Positions 16,509 to 27,594 of a stretch of 64,000 nucleotides of DNA are shown piece after piece. Both the position numbers and the translations under genes were made by a program. Location of the stretch: the NCBI GenBank assembly GCA_024685175.1, contig JAIKWD010000008.1, positions 1 through 64,000 of the forward strand, written 5' to 3'. Source of the DNA: Bacteroidales bacterium (GTDB lineage Bacteria; Bacteroidota; Bacteroidia; Bacteroidales; WCHB1-69). Each line of letters opens with the position of its first letter. Position 1 is the first letter of the stretch. The notes beneath the pieces are model-generated. The model did no database searches. It was not told where the DNA came from and saw nothing but the letters and a program-made list of their open reading frames with translations.

Positions 16509-19500
16509 TTAATCTTTCAAGCAGCGCACAGACATACCAATAGCCTTGCTTGCGGAACTACCTGTTGGGCAAGTGCTATCATTATATCTGATGACGACCG
16601 GGCAAAAATTCGTAGAAGGACTTGATTGGGTAGCGCTCATAAAGTAGGCATACTTCCCAAACATCATATAGTTTCCATTATTATGGCCACCCGCAGGTTT
16701 GGCAGAGAAGCCTGTCGCATTGTTGTTATTTTGTATGTGACCCACATTACAGTCCACATTGTCGGAATCCCAACCTGTCGTCGTGGCCAACGCCTTGGCG
16801 ATATTATCAACGGATTCGTCGCAGAGATACTCATTTTGCTGGGACACGTATGTCAACAATTTGTCCCACTCGGCTAAAGAAGGCACGTGCCAACCAGTAG
16901 GACAAACGCCCTGCACGCCACTGGGATCGGCATCGGAAGAGGCGGCATCGTGCATTGTGGTCGCCCAATTGTACAGATAACCGTACGCCTCCGCATTATC
17001 CGTATTGCCATTCGGAGCATAATAATTGGCAATGGCCACTCCATTGCTATAATGGGTGGTACGGATGTTTTCCTTTGTCCAACATTGCGAGCCGACTTGC
17101 ACGGTGCTATATGTATTATTATCATAATCGCTGACCGTAGCGACACCCGTACAAGGTTGACCATCGTTAGGATTGTACGTAAAGAAGGAAATCTGTTCGC
17201 CGTACGCAGTGCCGGCCATATTGGTGGCATAGGCACGCACATAATATGTGGTTGCGGACGACAATTCCGAAATCGTGCCAGAGAAGGAGCCAAGTCCGTC
17301 CCCATTGGTAGTGTGGGAGCCGCTAATGGTCGGATTCGGGCTCGTGCCCCAACAAATACCGCGAGCGGTCACGGCTTCACCCATATCCGAAATCACCTCG
17401 CCTACGCAGATGTACGTACTGTTGTTCACCGGCGAGACCGAGGCGGTGGCGACCATAGGCGCAGACACCTGGGATCCCAGACCATCATCCGACAAGCCGC
17501 TATTTCGCAGACAGCGGACGGCACATCCCATCATCTTACTGGCATAGCCTGTCGTCAGAGATGGGTTATTACTGCTAATAATCGCACGATTGACCATTCC
17601 TGCCTCGTTCGGATTCTGTGTAGTGGTCCAGAACTCCGCACGTTCGCCATGGGAATAGGCGGCGCCGTTGAAATAGCCGGAAGGCACAGCGGAGAAGCCC
17701 GTGGCGTTGTTGGAAGAGGGATTCAGACCGGGCGAGCAATAATCGAAAGCGCTATTCCAGCCCGTTGCAGCGGCCAACGCAGCCGCGTTATTCTGATGAT
17801 TATCATTACACTGGAAATGACTCTGCGAAGAGACATAATTGGCCAATTGTTTCATCTCGGCCATCGAGGGCACGTGCCAACCCGCGGGACAGATTCCCTC
17901 CACCCCACTCGGGATGTTGTTGGAGGCCCCGTCATTATGAACAACGGCAGCCCAGTTGTACAGATATCCGTACAGTTGGACTTTGGACGGATCACCGTCG
18001 GGATAGAAGCGATACGGAATTGTTGAGGAATTGGCATTTGAACTCAACTGTATTGTGTTGGCATCATTGAATCTGGTGGTACGCATATTGGTTTTGGTCC
18101 AACACTGGCCACCTATTTGAACAGTGGGATAGGCATTGTTATCATTGTCGTACACCACGGCGGTGCCTTGGCACGATTGGCCATCATTGGGGTTGGTGGT
18201 AGTCGTGACGAACACATCGGAGTATCCCGTGCCGGCGCTGTTGGTGGCGTATGCACGCACATAGTACAACGTACCGTCAGTCAACCCCGAGATGGTATTG
18301 GAGAAGTTACCCATTCCGGCCCCGCCATCGGTATGAGTGCCATTCACGGTCGGATTGGGAGAGGTGCTCCAACAGAAACCACGGGAAGTCACCGGGGCAC
18401 CCATATCGGCCAACACTTCACCTGCACAGTTTATCGTGGAAGCAGTGACCGTCGGAGTGCTCATCATCAAGACGGGCGGCAAGACCTGTAAGTCGCCAGA
18501 TTCTTGTGGCATACTGCTTACATCGCGCAAGCAGCGTACGGAATAGCCCATATGTCCTTGGGTGTTATTCGCCCTAAAGGCGTAATCGTCATAGTCCGCC
18601 TTGTAGAGACGAATGTTATTGTTGGACGGGCTGGTGCAGGTCCAGAAGTAAGCCGAGTTCTCCAATGGTTGCGGGGTACCGTTGTGATAACCCGCAGCCA
18701 AGGCCATAAAGCCGGATGCATTGTTCGCGGACGGGACACTACCAATCGTACATTCGCCACTAGAGTTACGCCAGCCGAAAGTGGAGGCCAAGGCTTTGGA
18801 GTACTTGGAATCCGAACAGGCATACTGCGCCGACACATAGTTGATGAGGGTATCCCATTCCGCCGCGGAAGGCACGTGCCATCCGGTCGGACAAATGCCC
18901 TGCACACCGGAAGGTACGCTGCTTGAAGCGGTTGCACCGTTCATCACGGCAGGCCAAGAATAGAGATATCCATAAGTCGAGGCGAGATTCCCATCATTAT
19001 TCGGCAGGTAACGTGCCACACCCGTCGAAGAACTATTACTCACTGGTATGGGAGTGCCGTTGGGCTGTTTGCTGGTGCGCAAGTTCTGTTTCATCCAGCA
19101 CTGCTTGCCTATTTGCACGGTAGGATATACATTGCCGTCCACATCGGCCACCGCAGGCGTGCCGCTGCAAGGCCAAGCATCATTGGGATTCACGCTGGTG
19201 CTGTCCCAAGACTGATACTCAAACATGGTGGTAAATGTCTTTTCAGCACCATAACTCGTACCCAATTGATTGGTGGCGAAAGCCCGAATGTGGTAACATT
19301 TGCCTGGAAGAAGCGCGCGAAGGTCGCTGACGAAAGCACCGGTACCGCCACCAGCAATGGTATGGTTGTCTGCAATGGTCGGATTGCCCGTCAGATTCCA
19401 GCAGATACCCTTGGCTGTCACAATATTGCCGCCATCGCTGATTACATCGCCGCCAATCACGGACGTGGTGGTGGTTATTTCCGAGATATTTGTCGTATTA

Positions 19501-21536
19501 ACCGTAGGTCTGTTGCCATTGAGGGCGCTGCTGTCGCCAGAGGCCAAGCGCAAGCTGTCGATGGTCTGCTGCAGTTCGGCGAGAATGGCCTGCAACTGCG
19601 CGTCTGTGATATAATGCGCATCGTTGTTGAAGGCACTCACATTCGTCGGCACCGTCGGGATGGTAGGCTTGTTGAGAATCATAGACACTCCAGTGGTGGC
19701 ATTCCAGTCGGCATTCACCTGCGCAGCAGGGATGTTCGGCTTGTTGATCAAGTCGTTGTAGTCCTTGTCCCAAGCGGTAAATTGAGGATCCGCTTCGGTG
19801 TAGGAGGTAAGGTATCCAGCATCGTTTTGGAAAGCACTCACATTGGTCGGCACCGTCGGGATGGTCGGCTTGTTGATCAAGTCGTTGTAGTCCTTGTCCC
19901 AAGCGGTAAATTGGGGATCCGTTTCGGTGTAGGAGGTAAGGTATCCAGCATCGTTTTGGAAAGCGCTCACATTAGTCGGCACCGTCGGGATGGTCGGCTT
20001 GTTGATCAAGTCGTTGTAGTCCTTGCTCCAAGCGGTAAATTGAGGATCCGTTTCGGTGTAGGAGGTAAGATAACCGACATCGTTGGTAAAGGCACTCACA
20101 TTGGTTGGCACGATCGGGATTTGAGGACGGTTGTTCAAATCGTTGTAATTGCCCGTGGTGGCAACCGTTGCCAGATTAGGCTTGTTTTGCAAGGCGTTGT
20201 AGTTGTAGTTCCAATTGCTGAGCCAAGCCGTAAAGTTAGGATCATACTCCACACTGGCATTAACGCTATCGGGCATCGTGGTGAGGAATCCCACATCGTT
20301 CGTAAAGGCACTCAAGGCCATCGGGCGGTTGGAGAGATCGTTGTAATCGCCGCTAAAGCCAGCGGGCAGTTTCACATAACTACCCCCCGTTAAGAAGATA
20401 GTGTCACCTTGAATAGTCAATATTTGCGATTCGGTAATGCTGGTTAGATATCCGGCATCGTTGGTAAAGGCACTCACATTGGCAGGTACGGTCGGAATGG
20501 TCGGCTTGTTGGTTAAGTCGCTGTAGTTGCCACTCGTCGCAACGGGCGCGAGGTTGGGCTTGTTGAGAATCATCTCCACCCCACTCATCGCATTCCAGTC
20601 GGCGTTTTGTTGGACCGGCACCTGCATGCCGGTAATGTAACCAACATCATTGGTAAAAGCACTTACATTAGTGGGGACGGTCGGGATTTGAGGAATGGAA
20701 TCCATTGTAATATAACCCACATCGTTAGCGAAAGCCCCCACATTGGAAGGCACAGTAGGGATGACCGGTTTGTTTAAGATGTATTGCGGACTGGTAGTAT
20801 CGCTCTCGTTCCAGTCGGCCTGCTGCTGGATTAGCGTATCCAAGCCGCCGCCGTCCGTACCATTGTATAGATAAAGCGTATCTGTCCCATCGACATCGGT
20901 TATTATGATCTGATAACCATTGTTAATCGGTGTGGTTGTTATCGTAGGCGAAATACCGTCTGCTCCATCCGCGCCATCCTCGCCGTCTGCTCCATCGGTT
21001 CCATTGGCACCGTCTGCTCCATCTTCCCCATCGCGACCGTTGCAAATCACGTAGGTCTGTGTCACTCCATCAGCGGTGATGGACATCATGTAACCTGTGT
21101 CGGTGGGAGTCATAGCGATTGAAGGCACGTTTCCTGCGCTATTCGCATACAGAGCATAAGGCACGCTCATCAGTTGTTGCACGCCCTCAATGCTGTAATT
21201 GATGCCACCTTCTGGGTCGATTTCGGATTTCATGTAATAGGGACCATCACTCCAGTCCACTTGCGACATTGCACCTTGCACCGCGACTCCGTCACCGATC
21301 TCCAAGGTAAGCAGGCCATTTGCATTTGTCGTGTTCTGGTGTGTTTCGACATATACGGGGGCACCGTTCACGTCTCCCCGCAAAATAGTAATCCTTGCGG
21401 ACACATTATGGTTGGCCAACAGCATATTGTTTGCATTGCGGACAACGGCTTGATAAGTCATCTTTTGTGGAGCTTGTGCAAACAAGGATGTCAATCCAAC
21501 CACGAGCATAAAGAGTAGGGTGCAGATTTTTTTCAT
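16509..21536 (-). CDS. large repeat-rich exported protein with three FISUMP domains
   Basis: A 1675-residue exported protein (signal peptide 1-20). The N-terminal module (QKMTYQAVVRNANNMLLANH) is common in Bacteroidota surface proteins. Residues 166-196 form a collagen-like Gly-x-x run rich in Asp. Residues 260-650 are tail-fibre-like repeats (DYNDLINKPTIPTVPTNVSA), with three nearly identical 43-residue copies. Three FISUMP domains (TIGR02145-type, with PTVQIGGQCWTKTNMRT, GICPAGWHVPS and VRCLRN) lie at about 784-1002, 1114-1344 and 1455-1675, each preceded by a fibronectin-like repeat with GxCWSTSPNPT. I see no type IX sorting domain. A surface adhesin or fibre role is inference. Confidence 0.85.
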   Translation of the reverse strand: MKKICTLLFMLVVGLTSLFAQAPQKMTYQAVVRNANNMLLANHNVSARITILRGDVNGAPVYVETHQNTTNANGLLTLEIGDGVAVQGAMSQVDWSDGPYYMKSEIDPEGGINYSIEGVQQLMSVPYALYANSAGNVPSIAMTPTDTGYMMSITADGVTQTYVICNGRDGEDGADGANGTDGADGEDGADGADGISPTITTTPINNGYQIIITDVDGTDTLYLYNGTDGGGLDTLIQQQADWNESDTTSPQYILNKPVIPTVPSNVGAFANDVGYITMDSIPQIPTVPTNVSAFTNDVGYITGMQVPVQQNADWNAMSGVEMILNKPNLAPVATSGNYSDLTNKPTIPTVPANVSAFTNDAGYLTSITESQILTIQGDTIFLTGGSYVKLPAGFSGDYNDLSNRPMALSAFTNDVGFLTTMPDSVNASVEYDPNFTAWLSNWNYNYNALQNKPNLATVATTGNYNDLNNRPQIPIVPTNVSAFTNDVGYLTSYTETDPQFTAWSKDYNDLINKPTIPTVPTNVSAFQNDAGYLTSYTETDPQFTAWDKDYNDLINKPTIPTVPTNVSAFQNDAGYLTSYTEADPQFTAWDKDYNDLINKPNIPAAQVNADWNATTGVSMILNKPTIPTVPTNVSAFNNDAHYITDAQLQAILAELQQTIDSLRLASGDSSALNGNRPTVNTTNISEITTTTSVIGGDVISDGGNIVTAKGICWNLTGNPTIADNHTIAGGGTGAFVSDLRALLPGKCYHIRAFATNQLGTSYGAEKTFTTMFEYQSWDSTSVNPNDAWPCSGTPAVADVDGNVYPTVQIGKQCWMKQNLRTSKQPNGTPIPVSNSSSTGVARYLPNNDGNLASTYGYLYSWPAVMNGATASSSVPSGVQGICPTGWHVPSAAEWDTLINYVSAQYACSDSKYSKALASTFGWRNSSGECTIGSVPSANNASGFMALAAGYHNGTPQPLENSAYFWTCTSPSNNNIRLYKADYDDYAFRANNTQGHMGYSVRCLRDVSSMPQESGDLQVLPPVLMMSTPTVTASTINCAGEVLADMGAPVTSRGFCWSTSPNPTVNGTHTDGGAGMGNFSNTISGLTDGTLYYVRAYATNSAGTGYSDVFVTTTTNPNDGQSCQGTAVVYDNDNNAYPTVQIGGQCWTKTNMRTTRFNDANTIQLSSNANSSTIPYRFYPDGDPSKVQLYGYLYNWAAVVHNDGASNNIPSGVEGICPAGWHVPSMAEMKQLANYVSSQSHFQCNDNHQNNAAALAAATGWNSAFDYCSPGLNPSSNNATGFSAVPSGYFNGAAYSHGERAEFWTTTQNPNEAGMVNRAIISSNNPSLTTGYASKMMGCAVRCLRNSGLSDDGLGSQVSAPMVATASVSPVNNSTYICVGEVISDMGEAVTARGICWGTSPNPTISGSHTTNGDGLGSFSGTISELSSATTYYVRAYATNMAGTAYGEQISFFTYNPNDGQPCTGVATVSDYDNNTYSTVQVGSQCWTKENIRTTHYSNGVAIANYYAPNGNTDNAEAYGYLYNWATTMHDAASSDADPSGVQGVCPTGWHVPSLAEWDKLLTYVSQQNEYLCDESVDNIAKALATTTGWDSDNVDCNVGHIQNNNNATGFSAKPAGGHNNGNYMMFGKYAYFMSATQSSPSTNFCPVVIRYNDSTCPTGSSASKAIGMSVRCLKD
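19741..20128. repeat. three near-identical 129-base tandem repeats within the FISUMP gene
   Basis: The word GTCGTTGTAG recurs at 19752, 19881 and 20010, exactly 129 bases apart, with few changes between copies; a degenerate fourth copy in phase starts near 20139. The unit encodes 43 residues and stays in frame. The high DNA identity suggests recent duplication or ongoing copy-number change. Confidence 0.85.
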
Positions 21537-21578
21537 AATGTTAAGATTAAGAAATAGTCGTTAATATTCTATTGTCTG

Positions 21579-21586
21579 CAAATATA
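21579..21586 (-). promoter_or_regulatory. -7 element for the FISUMP protein gene
   Basis: TATATTTG on the minus strand, 42 bases before the start codon at 21536. No convincing -33 box. Confidence 0.5.
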
Positions 21587-21696
21587 GGTATATAAAAAAA
21601 CGAAATATCCCTCTTATAAGGTTTTTTTAAACAAACCATTTTTAACTATTATTTCCCATCATTGTTACTAAACAGATAATATTCAGTGTTTTGCGT

Positions 21697-23063
<1,367 letters not shown>

Positions 23064-23073
23064 TATAATATTC

Positions 23074-23113
23074 GATGGTGACGTGACGTTTACCCTACGT
23101 CACCATCTTTTTT
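23074..23113 (+). terminator. eno rho-independent terminator
   Basis: GATGGTGACGT and ACGTCACCATC form an 11-base perfect stem with a 12-base loop, followed by six T. Confidence 0.85.
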
Positions 23114-23133
23114 CATCTTAAAAACATACGATT

Positions 23134-23820
23134 ATGGAGCCAGTTAATATCTTATTCGCAGAAGACGATGTCAATTTGGGCAAGGTGTTGACCACCTACC
23201 TGACCGGCAAAGGGTATACTATCCAGCATGCCACCAACGGAGAAATCGCTTACGAAATGTTTTGCAAGGACGATTTTGACATTTGCATTATTGATGTCAT
23301 GATGCCCTTGATGGATGGCTTCACATTAGCGCAAGAGATTCGCAAGTTGGACAAAAAAATCCCCATCATCTTCCTTACAGCCAAAAACTTGCAAGAAGAT
23401 ATGATCAAGGGCCTTTCCATCGGGGGCGACGACTATATCACCAAACCTTTCTCCATTGAGGTGCTGCTCGCACGCATCCAAGCCCTCCTTCGTCGTGCCA
23501 ACTCGCAAGAACCCGTCGACGAGGTGATAAAATTGGGAGATGTCCAATTCGACAAGATGAAACAGACCTTGACCATCAAAGGTGAAGAGAAGAAAATCAC
23601 CACCCGTGAAGCGGAACTCTTGCAGATGTTGATCGACAAAAAGAATGATGTGCTCGAACGTGGCTATGCCCTTAAGAAGATTTGGGGCGATGACAGCTAT
23701 TATAACGCTCGAAACATGGATGTGTACATCACCAAACTACGCAAATATTTCAAGGGTGAACCCAACATCCAAATCATCAACGTGCATGGAATCGGGTTCA
23801 AACTGGTTATCAGCGATTAG
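23134..23820 (+). CDS. OmpR-family response regulator, RprY-like
   Basis: A 228-residue regulator. The receiver domain (1-120) has the acidic pair Asp11/Asp12, phosphoacceptor Asp54 (CIIDVMMPLMDG), the Thr in FLTAKN and the Lys in ITKPFS. The DNA-binding winged helix (130-228) ends in MDVYITKLRKYFK and IINVHGIGFKLV. It closely resembles Bacteroides RprY. The start is 20 bases past the eno terminator T tract; no clean promoter is visible. Its probable partner kinase is encoded tail to tail, with a 4-base overlap of the two 3' ends. Confidence 0.93.
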   Translation: MEPVNILFAEDDVNLGKVLTTYLTGKGYTIQHATNGEIAYEMFCKDDFDICIIDVMMPLMDGFTLAQEIRKLDKKIPIIFLTAKNLQEDMIKGLSIGGDDYITKPFSIEVLLARIQALLRRANSQEPVDEVIKLGDVQFDKMKQTLTIKGEEKKITTREAELLQMLIDKKNDVLERGYALKKIWGDDSYYNARNMDVYITKLRKYFKGEPNIQIINVHGIGFKLVISD

Positions 23821-25358
23821 TGTTTTAACGGCAGATAGACTACAAAGGTACTGCCTTTTCCTTCTTCGCTCTGCACTTCGATATGACCATGGTGCAGGGC
23901 GATGATTTTTTTCACATATCCCAACCCTAGACCATAGCCCTTAACATCATGCACATTGCCTTTCGGCACGCGGTAGAAGTTATCGAAGATACTGGGGAGC
24001 GCCTTCTTGGGGATGCCTATGCCCTTGTCGGTCACTGACAACAAGAAATACTTCTTGTCGGATTGAGTATTGATGAGAATTTCAGGATGCGCCGTGGAAT
24101 ACTTGATACCATTCTCGACCAAGTTAATAATCACATTTTCCAAATGATGGCGATCGCCAAAAATCTTAAACGTATCCGCATTTAACGCCAGATTCAAGCT
24201 ACCATGAGTGGAACTGATTTGCAGGGCCACACTATCCGTGACTTTATGGATGAGTTCGTGCATATCCAGCAGTTCCATATTCATCTTCACCTGACCTTTT
24301 TTGAGTTGGGCAATCTGCAAGATATTGTTAACCATCCCCTTGAGACGATCGTTTTCATCACGGATGATGTTGATGTATGCTTCACGCATGGAAGCATCAT
24401 TATGCAAACTCGGATCCGACAATGCCTCACAAGCCAACGAGATGGTAGAGATCGGTGTCTTAAACTCATGGGTCATATTGTTGACGAACTCGTTCGTGAC
24501 CTCTGACAATTTCTTCTGTCGATAAAGAGAGTACAATGCCACAAAAGAGATTGTGAAACACACAATCAACAAGCAAATAATCAAGCTGACGATTGTGCTC
24601 ATTCGCTGCAGGAAAATACCACGTTCCGCCGGGAAATAGAGAATGATATAGTTGGGCGAGGTGACTTTTTCATTGTACTTAAGGCGGAATACATACTCAC
24701 TATGCAACATGGTCTCCTCTTCCGTAAACTGCGGCATCACCACAAAGTCCGTTGTAAAAGCATTGTAAACGGCGAAATCGAACCTGGCATCAATATTTTC
24801 CTCAGCCAAACAAGACTTTATCAAACGATACAAGTATTCTGGACTCAGCAATTGTATCGTGCTGCTATCCATCTGGATAAGATTGACATCCATGTTGGCC
24901 ACAATGGGAGAGACTCCTCCCTTCGAGTTCTTGGGCGACCAAGGATCGTTATTGAGCGGAAACATCTTACGATAAGCTTCGCTAAAATAGGAAGTGTCAT
25001 TTTCCACCACACGAGAGTTATTCTCCTTTACAAAAATCACCGTTTGGATGATACCGATAGGTTGGAAAGAGACAGTATCAAGCAGAAAGCGACGGGCGCG
25101 TTGCATAGAAACCACTTCCGTAGTGTCGGGCAAATGGTTCTCTTCCACACTGTCTGCTTTCACCTCCGACAGGGTGTCATTTTTGATAAGAGCATCAATC
25201 TTGTCTACGATTTCGTCCCCGGCAGTCAAAACTTCGTTGACGAAAATACTACGCTGTACTTTCTCTGCTTCAGTATAAAGCCTGAAAATGGAGAGAATGA
25301 GCAGAATTGAAGTAATACCTACTACAAAAAACAGCGATATGATGATACGTTTTTTCAT
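23817..25358 (-). CDS. sensor histidine kinase, RprX-like
   Basis: A 513-residue kinase. A membrane segment near 5-27 and another near 245-275 (IVSLIICLLIVCFTISFVAL) bracket a periplasmic sensor domain of about 215 residues with no recognised fold. There is no HAMP domain. The dimerisation domain has the phosphorylatable His297 (NMTHEFKTPISTISLACEAL). The ATPase domain shows NLVENGIKYS, DKGIGIPKKAL and GYGLGLGYVKKI. It resembles the RprX kinase partner of RprY. It starts within the last 4 bases of the malic enzyme gene, so it is translated from that transcript, and it converges on the regulator gene. Confidence 0.92.
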   Translation of the reverse strand: MKKRIIISLFFVVGITSILLILSIFRLYTEAEKVQRSIFVNEVLTAGDEIVDKIDALIKNDTLSEVKADSVEENHLPDTTEVVSMQRARRFLLDTVSFQPIGIIQTVIFVKENNSRVVENDTSYFSEAYRKMFPLNNDPWSPKNSKGGVSPIVANMDVNLIQMDSSTIQLLSPEYLYRLIKSCLAEENIDARFDFAVYNAFTTDFVVMPQFTEEETMLHSEYVFRLKYNEKVTSPNYIILYFPAERGIFLQRMSTIVSLIICLLIVCFTISFVALYSLYRQKKLSEVTNEFVNNMTHEFKTPISTISLACEALSDPSLHNDASMREAYINIIRDENDRLKGMVNNILQIAQLKKGQVKMNMELLDMHELIHKVTDSVALQISSTHGSLNLALNADTFKIFGDRHHLENVIINLVENGIKYSTAHPEILINTQSDKKYFLLSVTDKGIGIPKKALPSIFDNFYRVPKGNVHDVKGYGLGLGYVKKIIALHHGHIEVQSEEGKGSTFVVYLPLKH

Positions 25359-26803
25359 ACTTCTTCGCAGACTTGGCGAACGATATTACGGATTTCCTCC
25401 TCCGGAAACTCTCGAATAACACCTTGTTCTTCAAATTGTTGAACAACAGCATGCGTCTCGTCAATATCCTTTTTGGCTTGATCATACACCTCTTGCCAAG
25501 TACGTTCCTTACGAGCGACACCATCCTGAATGGCTTGCATTGCCACATCTGCAGCCACCGTGGGGAACAGGTCGCTATCCATCATGGTAGGCATAATGTG
25601 CTCAGCGGTAATTCCTTGACGTTCAGCATATTCCGCAATAGCATGTGCCGCCCGAATAGCCATACTATCAGTAATTTTGCTAGCAGATACCAGAAGTGTG
25701 CCCTTTAAGATAGCGGGGAAACAGACGGAGTTGTTAACTTGGTTGGGAAAGTCACCACGACCTGTAGCTACAATATAAGCCCCTGCCTCTATGGCCTTAT
25801 AGGGGTAGATTTCCGGGACAGGGTTAGCGCAGGCGAAGACTATGGACTTGGGAGCCATCAACGATATCCATTCAGGCTTAATCGTGTCGGGACCTGGTTT
25901 GGAAAGCGCAATGAGTACATCGGCATCCCGGAATGCTTCTTCGTGAGTCTCAATGCAATTAGGATTAGTACTCAAACATAGTTCCCATTTACGGTAGAAT
26001 CGTTTGTCATCGCGGTACTGCGTGCGATTACAATGGAGGGTGCCTTTGGTGTCAAATATCACCATATTCTCACCTTGTACGCCATCAGCCATCATCAGTC
26101 GAGCGATAGTCGTGTTGGCGGCACCGGCGCCATAGAGTACAACCTTGATGTTTTGCATCGATTTGCCCACAATCTTCAACGCATTGATCAAACCGGCCAA
26201 CGTAACACAGGCGGTGCCTTGGGCATCGTCATGCCAGACGGGGATTACGCACTCTTCACGAAGGGTATCCAATACCTTGTAGCAATTAGGTTGGGAAATA
26301 TCCTCAAGATTGATAGCGCCAAAACTATGCTGCACCATCTTCACGAAATCGATGAGTTTATCTGCCTGATGCTCACCATTTTCGTCACGGCTATCGATAC
26401 AAAGCGGGACAGAGTCAACGCCACCCAAATACTTCATCAACATCGCCTTTCCTTCCATCACGCCCAAGCCGCCAGGAGGCGTACAGTCGCCATCGCCCAA
26501 AACCCGCGTGCTGTCGCTCACCACCGCCACCAAATTGGAGCGGTTGCTCAAGTAAAATGAACGGTCGTTATCATCGCGAATACTCGTGGACACCGCTGAG
26601 ACCCCTGGAGTATACCAAACATTGAACCAATTAAACCCATAAATGGGAGCCTTGGGTAATGTCTGCATCTTACCTCCATAATACTGATGTGCCGCAATGG
26701 ACATCTTTTTGTAAAACAGGGTCTTGGCTTTTGCTTTCTGCTCTTCGTTAAAGTCCGCAGGAAACAAATCCTCAATATGTTCTAAAGTGAGCATCTCTTT
26801 CAT
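25355..26803 (-). CDS. NAD(P)-dependent malic enzyme
   Basis: A 482-residue enzyme that oxidatively decarboxylates malate to pyruvate. It shows YTPGVSAVSTSI, SDSTRVLGDGD, PPGGLGVMEGKAMLMKYLGG, the metal-binding IPVWHDDAQGTACVTLAGL, the Rossmann loop VVLYGAGAANTTIARLM and FACANPVPEIYP. It lacks the phosphotransacetylase-like extension of the long MaeB type. The promoter is at 26825-26832. The kinase gene overlaps its end by 4 bases. Coenzyme preference is not decided by what I can see. Confidence 0.94.
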   Translation of the reverse strand: MKEMLTLEHIEDLFPADFNEEQKAKAKTLFYKKMSIAAHQYYGGKMQTLPKAPIYGFNWFNVWYTPGVSAVSTSIRDDNDRSFYLSNRSNLVAVVSDSTRVLGDGDCTPPGGLGVMEGKAMLMKYLGGVDSVPLCIDSRDENGEHQADKLIDFVKMVQHSFGAINLEDISQPNCYKVLDTLREECVIPVWHDDAQGTACVTLAGLINALKIVGKSMQNIKVVLYGAGAANTTIARLMMADGVQGENMVIFDTKGTLHCNRTQYRDDKRFYRKWELCLSTNPNCIETHEEAFRDADVLIALSKPGPDTIKPEWISLMAPKSIVFACANPVPEIYPYKAIEAGAYIVATGRGDFPNQVNNSVCFPAILKGTLLVSASKITDSMAIRAAHAIAEYAERQGITAEHIMPTMMDSDLFPTVAADVAMQAIQDGVARKERTWQEVYDQAKKDIDETHAVVQQFEEQGVIREFPEEEIRNIVRQVCEEV

Positions 26804-26824
26804 TATTCTATTTTTTTAAAGTTG

Positions 26825-26832
26825 CAAAAATA
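26825..26832 (-). promoter_or_regulatory. -7 element for the malic enzyme-kinase operon
   Basis: TATTTTTG on the minus strand, 21 bases before the start codon at 26803, inside the 50-base gap after prsW. Confidence 0.5.
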
Positions 26833-26853
26833 CAAAAAACACACTTCCCGTTT

Positions 26854-27543
26854 CTACTGTCCAGACACCTTCTGCACACGTCTGATGGCAACCCGCCAGA
26901 CGAGGACAAAGAAAACGAAAAAGACAATGTTGAGCACCGAAGCAGTGGCCATATCCGTAGTATGGATCAAGTTGCCATACATCAACACAAAGTCGTAGAT
27001 ACCGTGCAAGATTACGGGACAGAGATAGGCCAGAAGGAGATATCCTCTTTTTTTCCATGGTCTAAACTTGGCAAAAGAGAAGAAATAGCCCATTATTATG
27101 GCAAAGAAAAAGTGCGCAGGCACGGCGAACAAGGCTCTGCTGACAGCCACGCCCATACCGCCTTGGAAGACATACATGATATTTTCGATGCCAGCAAACC
27201 CCAGACCTACGAACGCAGCATATTCGATGCCATCATAGTACTCATCAAAAAACTTGCTGTTCCAGATGAAAAGATAGAGGAGCAGCAGTTTGCAAAACTC
27301 TTCAGGCAGGGCGGCAAGACAGAAAGCCTGGTACAACGCCGCCGTCAAGTCGCTGGAAAAAGTAGTAATCTCGGCAAAACGCAAAGAAGTAAGCAAGAGA
27401 ATGTCAAGCGCCGCCGCCAGCACACCAGCCAAAAAGGCTTTCAACAACATAGGTAATGGCTCTTTTTTATACTTGTCCTTTTTGTAGATGTAAAGCATCA
27501 ACAAGATGACAGGAGCTAGCGAGGCGACGAGAATAATATACAT
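26854..27543 (-). CDS. prsW: PrsW-family intramembrane protease
   Basis: A 229-residue membrane protein with about seven hydrophobic segments. The family's conserved acidic and histidine motifs are present: ALPEEFCKLLLLY, FVGLGFAGIENIMYVFQGG, FAVPAHFFFAIIMGYF and LHGIYDFVLM. PrsW-type glutamic proteases cleave anti-sigma factors within the membrane in Firmicutes; the substrate in Bacteroidota is unknown. No promoter is evident in the 51 bases after fumC, so it may be read from the fumC transcript. Confidence 0.88.
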   Translation of the reverse strand: MYIILVASLAPVILLMLYIYKKDKYKKEPLPMLLKAFLAGVLAAALDILLLTSLRFAEITTFSSDLTAALYQAFCLAALPEEFCKLLLLYLFIWNSKFFDEYYDGIEYAAFVGLGFAGIENIMYVFQGGMGVAVSRALFAVPAHFFFAIIMGYFFSFAKFRPWKKRGYLLLAYLCPVILHGIYDFVLMYGNLIHTTDMATASVLNIVFFVFFVLVWRVAIRRVQKVSGQ

Positions 27544-27594
27544 TATTTCAAGGGGTTAAAAAATAATTAAAAGTGGGCTACTGACTACTGCCAT

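Noticed and set aside
16887-18026. 379-codon open frame on the plus strand, and a similar one at 19113-20393
   Set aside because: Both are antisense to the FISUMP protein gene and their repeats only mirror its repeats.
19741-20128. regular repeats that could suggest a CRISPR array
   Set aside because: The unit is 129 bases with no spacer structure, stays in frame and encodes protein repeats; no cas gene is present.
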